Positions 36,325 through 46,241 of a stretch of 64,000 nt of DNA are shown here, in pieces. Below the pieces are notes generated by a model. The model saw nothing but the letters and a program-made list of their open reading frames with translations, was not told where the DNA came from and did not search any database. Source of the stretch: Mytilus californianus (Eukaryota; Mollusca; Bivalvia; Mytilida; Mytilidae); contig NW_026262701.1 of NCBI RefSeq assembly GCF_021869535.1, positions 41,853,278-41,917,277 on the forward strand. Reading direction: 5' to 3'. Position 1 is the first letter of the stretch, and every line of letters begins with the position of its first letter. A program made the position numbers and the translations under genes.

Positions 36325-36515
36325 GACGTTAACCGCAGCTTCAACTGGCCCCAGGAGGGATGGGGCTTTACGCCTCTCCTTTCGCCAAAAAAGAAACTTC
36401 AAGTTTCTCAAGGTTTCGACTCGCTTCGCTCGGCGATTTATATTTCGTTTTCTGGAATTACGACCCCTTTCTGAAACCCTGGATCCGCCCCTTGCTGCAA
36501 AAGTTATATTAACGA
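36325..36515 (-). repeat. GGATCCAGG dispersed repeat, reverse
   Basis: On - this starts near GGGGCGGATCCAGGGTTTC and runs through a GC-rich segment. Both strands are open in some frames (36295-36618 and 36323-36613), which is compositional. Related starts are at 59755 on + and, more loosely, at 10672, 13470 and 21165. Confidence 0.5.
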
Positions 36516-37689
36516 CAACAGGCGAAAAACCAAATAGAATGCACTCAACAGGGACACCCCCATCCAATTTTTCCGCTATAAGAATTCTTAGACAAATTAA
36601 GAACTTCATATAAAACAAATATTGACTTGTCGATAAGTTAATTATCGATACATTCTTTCACAAAATCAAAATGAGAATACTCTATCTTATATTAAGACTA
36701 AGAAATCAGTAAAATGATTAATGCAAGAGGAATTATGGTGACAAAACATATTTCAATTATAAATTGAATTTTTAACTGTTCTGTACGTTTTTCAAAAGAA
36801 TGCTTGTAAGATTTACCCTTATGCGTAGGAACTATTTTGTTTTAAATATGTACTACTTTCCAGTATGTTCTTTTCTGACTGGGCCCGATTAGGTGGTGTT
36901 ACATCTTACAAAATCTATCCAAATTATTTTTGCAAAGAATTCCGCTCAAGCCGGTGCTAGGGGCCGTCTTAAACTTGCAGTGAGGTGGGAGTTTTTTTTT
37001 GCTCCGTGTTGAAGGCCTCACTGTGACTTTGAGATGAAGAACAGCTGTTCCTATGCTTTTTGTGTGTTTTTTTGCTGTGCATGAACTGATTTTATGTCAT
37101 GGATGGATACCTATATCTTTTGTTTTTCTATTGTGATCATAAATTCAATAGAAAATGCTCAATGTTTCAAGGTTTGATTATTTTGTAATTTATTTTCTTA
37201 AATTCCTATATTTATATCACAGAGATTATAAACGGACGGATGTTAACAGGACTATTTATTTATACAGAAAATTTCCCTGAAAAGGAGTACACACCAGTAG
37301 CTACGTTTACGTCGTAACGCCTGGGTGTACACATGAATTTTATAGAAAACAAAAATGTTAATCATCAAAATAAAAAAAAAAGAATTGATTAAAACACATG
37401 ATCCTTGTAATTCTTTCTTCTATGAATTTTTATTTAAAATAAAAGTGACGAAATACTACCTTTTATTCATGGTATCATATTATATATTTTTTCATTTTCT
37501 AACAAAGTCTGAATCTACTTATGTTAACACGCTAAAACAGGAAAATGCTGTTCTAATACTGACTTTGAACTTCAAATATATTTTATTTCTAAAGTATTGA
37601 CTGTTGCAGTGATTTATACAATTCTGGTAACTTTTATTCACATTATTGTACAAAACTTTACATTTGATTGTTTGATAAATGTACTTATT

Positions 37690-38030
37690 AGGGCCCCGCA
37701 TAGTTTTCACTTTGTCCGTCTGTCCGTCAACAATTTTTGTAAACGCTAAAACTTCAAAAGTATAGGTAGAAGGTCAATAAAATTTTGTACAGTTGTGCAT
37801 ATTATATTTTAGTGAAATTAGGGTCATTAATTTTGGAAAAAAACTTCTTTTTTGGTTAAAAAAAAAAATCAAAAATTTTGAGAAATGTCTATCAAAAACT
37901 GATATATAGATGTATTAAGTTATTTCAAAGTGATTGATGAGTCTCTATGTCAAAATTAATGGTTACACACCATTTACGAAAATGCCCAACAAAATGCATA
38001 GTGCTTGGATTTTACTAATGAAACTTGAAA
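37690..38030 (+). repeat. dispersed repeat (GGGCCCCGCATAG family)
   Basis: Contains TTTGTCCGTCTGTCCGTCAAC and TTTTGTACAGTTGTGCATATT. The GTCCGTC pattern and AAACGCTAAAACTTCAAAAG phrase look like bivalve repeat sequence rather than unique DNA. There is no second clear copy in this window, so support is modest. Confidence 0.35.
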
Positions 38031-38036
38031 AACATA

Positions 38037-38301
38037 TGAGCTGCGTCGGACTATAAAAATCGACCTTATGCAAGTGCACGTATACATGTACATGTATATT
38101 AAGACTCTGATTGTTTTTTGGAACATTCAAATACGAAATAAAAGAATTTTGGTCTCTTTTGTAGGTTTCTTATAACAACTCAATTTTCAAACAGTTACAG
38201 ACTTTGCATAGAGATTTTTTCAACCCGGAAATAGGTTAACAGAGGTATATATATTGATATTCATTTGCATAAGACGGTCGATTTCTATCCGACTCAGCTC
38301 A
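38037..38301. mobile_element. 265-bp MITE with ~37-bp TIRs and TA target
   Basis: The left arm starts TGAGCTGCGTCGGAC and the right arm ends GTCGGATAG-type sequence inverted, CCGACTCAGCTCA. The arms match for about 37 bp with a few changes, inward to CTTATGCAA / TTGCATAAG. TA flanks both ends (38035-38036, 38302-38303). A Tc1/mariner-type non-autonomous element is the best fit. Confidence 0.8.
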
Positions 38302-38989
38302 TATATTAATCGAGAACACAAAATGGCATCCTGAATTACTTGCTGGTGCAAACAATTATGAAAATTGACAACCTGTGAACATTTGCTTTGTAAGCATCAG
38401 TCTCTTTGACACATAAAATGACATGTCAGTTATCTAGTTTTGATTGAAGTTTTCTTTACTATAAATTGTGGAAGCTGAGATACGATATGTGGTTTGCATT
38501 TTTGTATTACACCTGGAAATCTATGAAAATTAATAATTTCGTGTGTCCATTTACGAAATTTGCGCATAAAAAGGAGAAAGAAATTAATTAGATAAAGTCA
38601 AAATAATGAATATAACGACAACATTGAAATGAAGAATTGCCTTTTTACTATCTCTAAAGTTTTCGATCTTTCGTAGATTGAATGTTTTACCCCACATCTC
38701 CTTTTAAACATATTTTACAGCAACTGATTTTTGACTTTTTTTCTCTGAAACCAATGATCATTAGATAATGTGCTAAATCAGCACAATGAATAAATCAAAC
38801 ATAAAAACAAAATAAACACATTAGTCTCCAAAGTATGTTGCATTTTGGTGAGTTTTTAATGACAGGAATGCTCTTTATCGATATCGCGTTAGCTTCCTGG
38901 GGCTACCAGGGCTTAGTCGAGGTTCGGGCGTTTACTTAAAAATTGCCTAACTATGCCACTGCACATACACATGATACAGTGGTTGAAAA

Positions 38990-39157
38990 TTAGTAGATTG
39001 TCATTTTGGTGCCATTTATAGCTTGCTGTTCGGTGTGAGCCAAGGCTCCGTGTTGAAGGCCGTACTTTGACCTATAATTGTTTACTTTTTATACATTGTG
39101 ACTTGGATGGAGAGTTGTCTCATTGGCACTCATACCATATCTTCTTATTTATATTTG
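38990..39157 (+). mobile_element. SINE/LINE-tail repeat
   Basis: Contains TTATAGCTTGCTGTTCGGTG, GTGTTGAAGGCCGTACTTTG and the end CATACCATATCTTCTTATTT. It is a variant subfamily (TTGGATGGAGAGTTGTCTC) shared with 59155-59405 and 21795-21975. Confidence 0.8.
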
Positions 39158-39694
39158 AGAAAATGCATTGTGTATAGGATGATTATAAGACACTTCCATA
39201 TGAATTATTTTCCGGCTTTGCATAGTATATCTTCCTGGATGTTTTTATCAATATATGCAGCAAAGTTTTACAAAATGTTAGGTTTTTTTTTTATCTTTAT
39301 CACAAGAAGAATTACTCTTCTATTCAAGTCCTAGAATCACCGCTTGGGGCCACTGTTATAAACTGGACAGAGGTATAATTAAGTGAAGGTGGGAAAAAAT
39401 AACAAAAAAGCGGGTTTGGGGAAATAAGCACCCCTTAATAATAACATGTATGCACTAGCTGGTTATAGGGGATAACTAGACTCAGTGGAGATACACTTAA
39501 CTGCGGCCAAGCTTAGCGAAAGGCCGTGCGACATAATCAGTCAAGCAAGAACGAGTGTTGTCATTGGTCAAAACAAACCTTCGACCTCAAAAAAAAAAAT
39601 GGGACAGAAAACAAAGACCGTGGCTAAGAATACAGAAATGATGACCCTCATATAAAACATATATTGTCGATAATATAACATACATATAATTATT

Positions 39695-39695
<1 letters not shown>

Positions 39696-39769
<74 letters not shown>

Positions 39770-39770
39770 T
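39696..39770. repeat. (AAT)n microsatellite
   Basis: An uninterrupted trinucleotide run of about 24 units forms the 3' tail of the LINE on -. Confidence 0.95.
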
Positions 39771-39957
39771 TTTTATTTAGAGAGAGTAACTCATTTGGAT
39801 TACACCAATTTTCAATAAGGCTCTCTTAATACAATAATAATTACATTAAAAATAAACAATACATATTCAATAATAATGATAAATAAAGATGTAATACAAT
39901 TTAAATACAATAAACAATTATTATATATGGCATTACAGTACAAATATCATGGTAATG

Positions 39958-41476
39958 TTAAAAGTACATAGATTTGTAGTTATGTTTAAATTCTAATACT
40001 GTGTTTGATTTTTTAATTGAATTAGGAAGAGCATTCCATACTTTTGGTCCATTGTACGAGAAACTAGACTTATACAACTCTGTATTTGGTTTTGGAATTA
40101 TAAAATTATCTGAGGACGAAAATCTCGTATTGTATTTTTGGTTTGCAGATGCTGATAAAATAAGACTGGACATATATTCTGGAGCTAAGCCATGTTTTGC
40201 CTTATACATTAGTAATGATTTATGATAATGTATTCTTTGTGTAATCGGCACAATGTTACATTCGTGACTCGGAAATAATTCGCTTGAAGGTTTGGTGTAA
40301 TCATGTTCGTCTAAAATTATTCTTGCTGCCCTCTTTTGCAGTTTTAGTAAACTATCTTTTATATTTTATCTAATAGAAAGTTATTACAGTTTCCCCATAT
40401 TGAACAACAATAATCTAAGTGAGGTAAAACGTAAGCGTTATAGAACATTTGTCTAGCTTTGTGATTTAAATATTTCTTTATCCTTTTTAGTAAAGCTAAA
40501 GAAGAGTTAACCCTTTTTATGATATAATCAATATGAGAAGACCAAGATGGAGATGCACCAACAAAAATACCTAGAACCTTTTCACATGTACTTTCTTTAA
40601 TTTGTTGTCCATTCATAGCAATATTAATGTTTTCATTTGATGTCACTGAAAGCTTCTGTTTAGAGCCAATACATATAGCCTTCGTTTTAGATACATTTAC
40701 AGCCATTTTATTGTCATCACACCAGCGAAAAATATCTTGTAAAACCGTATTAAGTTTATGACTGATACAACTTTTGTTTTGTCCAATGACTGATATGGTG
40801 CTATCATCAGCAAATAACTCGGTGTTATGATTAGGATTAGACAAAGGAAGATCATTTATAAAAAATTAAAAACAACACAGGTCCTAAAACGGATCCTTGA
40901 GGTACACCCGTTTTTTTGTTTTTGTAAGTCTGAAAATGTATTTGAAATAGATACCATCTGATATCTGTCAGCCAAATATGATGTAAACCATCGCAGCGAA
41001 GTATAAGCAAATTTGTATTTGTTTAATTTTTGAATAAGCAGTTCATGACTGAGAAGATCAAAGGCTTTTGCTAGATCTAGAAATACTGCCCCAACAAGAT
41101 CGCCATCATCAATGGCTTTAAGCCATTTATCCAATAAAGCTGTTAACGCAGTTTGACAAGAATGGTTTGCGCGAAATGCTGACTGCATTCTATACAATAA
41201 GTTGTATTTATTAAGATACTTTGCTAAGTGTGTTTTCACATGTTTTTCGAGGATTTTAGAAATGAGTGGTAAAATTACAATTGGTCTGTTATTAAAAACA
41301 TCCTGTTTTGAACCTTTGTTCTTATAAACTGGTATGACTTTTGCCAATTTAAATGAAGATGGAAAAATACATTTTTTAATACTTAAGTTAAAAATGTGAC
41401 AAAGTGGTAGTGAAATAGCATGAGAAGACATCTTTAAAAACTTTGCACTTATGTTATCAAGACCTGTTGCTTTTGA
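39958..41476 (-). pseudogene. LINE reverse transcriptase, frameshifted
   Basis: On -, the frames 41476-40856, 40844-40359 and 40340-39958 together cover most of a non-LTR reverse transcriptase. Landmarks are KATGLDNISAKFL, FLDLAKAFDLLSHELL (motif A), a G-x-P-Q-G-S region around 40895-40910, LFADDSTISV (catalytic motif with F in place of Y), and the C-terminal SYNGPKVWNALPNSIKK of the CR1/L2 group. Three single-base shifts break it: a 7-T run at 40911-40917, an A run at 40860-40865, and one near 40355-40362. Two are in homopolymers, so either decay or assembly error is possible. Missing the 5' half, it cannot be autonomous. Confidence 0.85.
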
Positions 41477-41519
41477 TACACATATTGTCTATAATATAGA
41501 ACACACAATTGTCGATAGT

Positions 41520-41800
41520 ATAAAAATAAGGAGATGTGGTATGATTACCAATGAGACAACTATCCCCCAAAGTTCAAATGAAGTAGATATAAACAATTAT
41601 AGGCAACTATACGGCCTTCTACAACGAGGGAAAAATACAGTATAGTCGGCTATAAAAGGCACCGACATGAAAACTGTAAAACAATTCAATTGAGAAAACT
41701 ATCGGCCTAATTCACAACAAAAATTAAGCAATTTACGAACAACAAATATGACAGACATGAACCAACGACAACCACTGAACTACAGGCTAATGAGGCGGCG
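41520..41800 (-). mobile_element. SINE/LINE-tail repeat, long copy, reverse
   Basis: Starts AAAATAAGGAGATGTGGTAT and continues through GAGACAACTATC, ACTATACGGCCTTC, GGCTATAAAAGGCACCGACA and ends near ACGACAACCACTGAACTAC. The last part is the reverse complement of the GTAATTCAGTGGTTG-type start at 16962, so this copy is close to full length (about 280 bp). It abuts the right target duplication of the LINE. Confidence 0.8.
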
Positions 41801-41920
41801 TTCAAATTTTGAATCAATTATGTTCTATCGAAACTTTAAACGAGTTTGATTATCAGAAAATTGGAGAATGGGAAATATTATTAGGGAGAAGATGTAAACA
41901 CATATTATATCATTATTCTA

Positions 41921-42051
41921 GTCCAAATAATTATGACGTCTTGAAAGGCTATTTTATTTTTTTGCTTTGACGTCTTCCTGCGACAAGAAGGCGTCGAAGC
42001 ATCAAAGCAAAAAAATAAAATAGCCTTTCAAGACGTCATAATTATTTGGCC
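41921..42051. mobile_element. 131-bp near-perfect foldback MITE, TA target
   Basis: Arms of about 57 bp start GTCCAAATAATTATGACGTC and end with the inverse GACGTCATAATTATTTGGCC, separated by a loop of about 10 bases. TA flanks both sides (41919-41920, 42052-42053). If transcribed it would form a very long hairpin. Confidence 0.85.
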
Positions 42052-42397
42052 TAATCATTATTCGTGATGTCGCTTTTTAAATTACGAAGAACATGTATTC
42101 TGATGATGTCGGTTGTACCCGTTAACTTTTACAAAAATCTTCTCTGAAACTACTTGTCAATTGCAACCAAAATTAATCTTTGACACACTATCATCCTTAA
42201 ATTATATAGTTTTATCAAATTTGTTTCCGAATTGACCCGACTGCCAACCATCACGACTGCTATGACTAAAACTAGAACATAGGGGTAAAAGAAAAAAGTA
42301 TCTAGCATCTTGAAAACTGTTATAGATGGTCACACATGATAGATGGAGGAAATTTGACATGGGACAAAAGTGGAAAGCCGATATATCATGACCTATA

Positions 42398-42564
42398 GTC
42401 CAAATAATTATGACGTCTTGAAAGGCTAGTTTATTTATTTTTTTTATTTTTTTTTGCTGTGATGCCTTCCTACGACAATACTATGACGTCTTGAAAAGCT
42501 ATTCTTATTTTTTTTGCTGGGGCAAAATTAAAACAGCCTTTCAAGACGTCATGATTATTTGGAC
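42398..42564. mobile_element. second, diverged copy of the foldback MITE
   Basis: Same ends (GTCCAAATAATTATGACGTC at 42398; GACGTCATGATTATTTGGAC ending 42564), with an internal duplication of the TATGACGTCTTGAAAAGCTA block at about 42480. TA precedes it, while the right flank is TT. Confidence 0.8.
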
Positions 42565-42760
42565 TTGTCAGACGACCATGAATAGAAGTTAAATAATCCT
42601 CAAATGACGATTTTCAATATTTTTTTTTGTGTTTTTTGTTGTTGTTGATATTATGACGAAACCATATTTTCCTTTGATATGTTCAGGATGTATAGACAGA
42701 GCTCCGACTTTATGACTGTTTCTTTGATTATTGTTCAATTAAATAGTTTCCAACAATACT

Positions 42761-42960
42761 CGTGTATTTATATGTAATGATATACCGTGTATTTATATGT
42801 AATGATATACCGTGCATTTATATGTAATGATATACCGTGTATTTATATGTAATGATATACCGTGCATTTATATGTAATGATATATCGTGCATTTATATGT
42901 AATGATATACCGTGTATTTATATGTAATGATAAACCGTGTATTTATATGTAATGATATAC
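42761..42960 (+). repeat. 25-bp minisatellite, 8 copies
   Basis: Exactly 200 bp made of eight 25-bp units, each beginning CGTGTATTTATATGTAATGA or the CGTGCATTT variant and ending TATAC or a close variant. Units differ by one or two bases, indicating recent amplification. There is no spacer diversity, so it is not a CRISPR array. Confidence 0.95.
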
Positions 42961-43118
42961 ACAGGCGCTTAAGTTGTCTCGGAACTTTTTTTTCTTCATA
43001 AATACCTTAATTAATATATACCACGAAGTTACACGTGTTATATTAAGGTATACACGAAGAAGAAAAATGCAGAGACCAGTACATGTGATGAAATTGATAT
43101 AGACTTATTAACGTCACA

Positions 43119-43522
43119 GTACCCAAATTGCACCGAGTACCCAAATTGCCCCTGTTAAGCATTACAAAAGCAGCGGAAATCTTATAAGTTTTTTTTGAGA
43201 CTAAACAATTTGTATTTTGATGATTTGACATTATGCACGTCTTTCAATATAGCTAATTATATGTAGATATGCGCAAAACTTTCACAGTATATATCAACAG
43301 ATGAAGTATTCACTGGAAAAAGTAAAATCTATGGAAACGTCGCCATGCGACGTCCACAAAAAGTCATCTTTTAAAAAAGAGCAAATTAAATATGTTACAA
43401 GCATCCATTTCTTAAAAAATGAATAGTAATCATGGAATAATGTCAAATTGTTCTAAGTATTTGAAGAAATAAAACAAAACATCTGTTATACGATTTTTAA
43501 GGATGGATGCAATTTGGGTACT
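43119..43522. mobile_element. possible TIR element, 404 bp
   Basis: AGTACCCAAATTGCACC (43119) is repeated at 43136 with period 17, and its inverse GCAATTTGGGTACT ends at 43522. The inverted ends are only about 14-15 bp and no target duplication is clear. Confidence 0.45.
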
Positions 43523-43739
43523 CCTCATTACAGAATCATGAATCGTTTGGAGGTCGGTTCAAACCCATTTTTCTATGATTCAATATGGATTCAAAATAAA
43601 AATACATTGTGATCAGGAACCAGAAAGCCTTGAAAAGAATAAAACCACTACAAACTATTAATTTGACATCACTGAGGACCACCACAAGACTAAAAATTGG
43701 TGAACCTGCCTGGTGTAAGGTGGTCAGAATCGACAGGAC

Positions 43740-44400
43740 CGCCAGTTTTCGAGAACACTGTCGACTCCTTTTATGAATTATTCCTCTAAATGACGATTAG
43801 TTCTAACCCATTTATGGCGGTTTTTTTTGGTAGAATAAATAGTAGATGATGTCAGTAGATGAAAATTGTAATGGTAGAATTCTAAAAGATCTACAAATGA
43901 GTCAACATGGTCGAAGTTGTCAGTCATCTAGCTAGTACTCCTTATAAGACTTATTAACATTAATGACGATTTTACCATTTTTTTTTGCATAATTGGCGGA
44001 AACTATAGTAGATAGATCAAAACTATATACAATAACATGGACGAAATCGTCAGTAACTTCACGAGTTATTGTCCTATGTACGGTTTTGCTAGATATTTGG
44101 CGATAATAGAAACAAACAAAACTGTTAACAGCAAAAATGATCAGCGAAATATGATCTACAAATAGATCAAAGCTGAAATCGTCAGTCCACTCTTTCTAGG
44201 AGTAATTGTCCTTAAATAACGAGTTTGATTCATTTTTTTATGAAAACTACAGCAAAATGTTTAGCTAAATAAGAGCTACATGTAGTAGTCAACATGGCCA
44301 AAGTCATCAGTCATTTTGTTATAGGAGTTATTGACCTTTATGTTAACGATTTTCACCTTGCTTTCTGCCTGAAACTAATAAAAGACAGAGCAAAACTGTA
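43740..44400. repeat. degenerate tandem repeats, ~110-180 bp apart
   Basis: A phrase like GAGTTATTG.CCTTAAATGACGATTTT recurs near 43780, 43950, 44060, 44205 and 44330, alternating with GTCAACATGGCCAAAGTCATCAGTCA-like phrases. The units are heavily diverged, so this is an old array. Confidence 0.6.
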
Positions 44401-46241
44401 GTCCCACAAGTTCTCATTTTACACAAAAATGTTTGTTGCATTGTATTAGTTTTATGCAAACACGCCAGGTGAGAAATAGGCACATTGCGTCCTCACTACA
44501 GTTATAATTACTGAACTAATAGCGGCTTTGAGGACGTGCTTAATTAGTATTGAGAAAATCAATAATGGCCAGTAAATTAAAGCGCAACTTGAATTGATGC
44601 ATTTATTTATTGTTGTTTACTTAACATCCAGTGGCAAATATTTTACGCATATTTAGGACGATGTAATGTTGAAATCAAATATTTTGCGATCACAAGCTGT
44701 TATGAAATTAAGTCAATTTTACGAAAAGGATAAAAGGTGTACCCGACTTTCTCTTCACAATAGGGTAGTTACCAGCTTTCAAAAACTATCTCCAAAGTGC
44801 TGTTGCCAGGGAGCAGAGATGCAAACAATGATTTCAACCATAGATGTATCTATGTTTCAACAAACCAATCTCTTATCTTTACGTGGAGTTTTTCAATGGA
44901 ATTTATATATATTCATCTTCAAGTTCCAAAGTATTTGCACATACAAAACAATCAGTTGTTTTTTTACTATTTGTCTTTAATCAAAAAGATGCATTATATA
45001 TTGTAGCTCAATACTATATAATTTGTGAATAAATAAGAATATAACAGCAAATATTTTATTATACTGCTGTATATACTTTTAAACTTTCAATGACCATAGC
45101 AACATGTGTAAACAATAAAAAAATAAATGCCAACTTTGTTGTATCAATTTTACCTTCTTTAATAAAAGAGTTTAATTTCAACTGCCCAGATACCCGCCTG
45201 TTCAGACTTGTCTTTACCTGTGTCTTTGGTAAGTTTTTACCTAAGCTCTGTCACGTTTAATATTACTCAATATATCGACATATATTTTGAAAGGTTGCAT
45301 TTCAACTAACACATGCAACAACTCAGTGCTCAATGTTTGTATATAACCCCAAGAATCGTATACACATTAAAGGGGCATTAGCTATGCTGGAGATAAGTAA
45401 CACATGTGCTAAGCATGTTCAGTTATCAAAAAGAAAAGAATATCAACATTCAAAAGTGGAACAAGGGAGTTACCGAGAAGAGCCAAGACTAATTCGGCCA
45501 CCACAATTTTTTTATACAGGTGTATCGATGATTTACGTCTTTATTTTAATCTATGAAATGAGACCAAACAGGCATAGAAAAATCGTAATTCTAAAACGAT
45601 TGCACGTGCTTGTCTGTGTTTTTGTTTTTATATTGATATCAATAATGGGTCGAATGACGACCGGCATTCTTTGGAGGTCATCTCGATTGTTAATTAAATG
45701 GCGTCTAGTTTAAAATGCACACGAAACGCTGATACATTATAAAGAGTCCATGCATTGTTAATTGTTTCATTTGGACTCTTTGCAATTTGGATAAACATTT
45801 TAGTATGTTATAAATCAAATATGAGAATTTGAGTCAAAACGGTGAACATACATTTGACAGCTAATGCCTCTATACACAGTGGCGTATGAGGAGACTGAAG
45901 AGGGAGAGGTAGGCAAACTTCTGAAACTGACAAGAAAGAAAAAAACACTAATAGTATCATCTTTCTTTTATGTTTCATTTTTTTTTACAGTGGGGCTCAG
46001 GGGAGTGTCAAACATAGTTGGCCCCTCACCCCTGTCTCCTACGCCCTTGAAAGGATATACAGAGAAATAACACCCCGAACCATTATAAAAATTAGCTAAT
46101 CGTGATGATAACATTTGCCAACAATTTCAATTGAAATTTTATCAAAGGGTCAATATCGAAGTAGCATTATGCCAGTACAAAAAAAATGGTGCAAACTGAC
46201 GCATAATTTAATTGAAATTAGTAAATTTCTAATTTTCTTAA
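44401..46241. other. no gene seen downstream of the GPCR
   Basis: The frame at 45333-45713 on + is the longest (126 codons) but has no recognisable domain and sits in AT-rich, repeat-like sequence; I do not call it. This stretch should include the 3'UTR of the minus-strand GPCR near 46241. Sequence at 44590-44645 (TTGTTTACTTAACATCCAGTGG) resembles 56415-56470, a small dispersed repeat. Confidence 0.45.

Larger units (their letters stand above)
39657..41498 (-). mobile_element. 5'-truncated CR1/L2-like LINE with probable TSDs
   Basis: The element runs on - from about 41477 to the (ATT)n tail. Near-identical 21-bp sequences flank it: ACATATATTGTCGATAATAT at 39657 and ACACATATTGTCTATAATAT at 41478. 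The tail is an (AAT)n run on + (39696-39770), the kind of microsatellite end seen in CR1/L2-clade elements. It is truncated at the beginning of the reverse transcriptase, so the endonuclease and ORF1 are missing. Confidence 0.8.

Noticed and set aside
36295..36618. Overlapping open frames on both strands
   Set aside because: They lie in a GC-rich dispersed repeat, which lowers stop frequency on both strands.
42761..42960. Possible CRISPR-like array
   Set aside because: Units abut with no spacers, and the genome is eukaryotic; it is a minisatellite.
45333..45713. 126-codon open frame on +
   Set aside because: No domain, no neighbouring exons and basic low-information composition; probably chance or repeat-derived.
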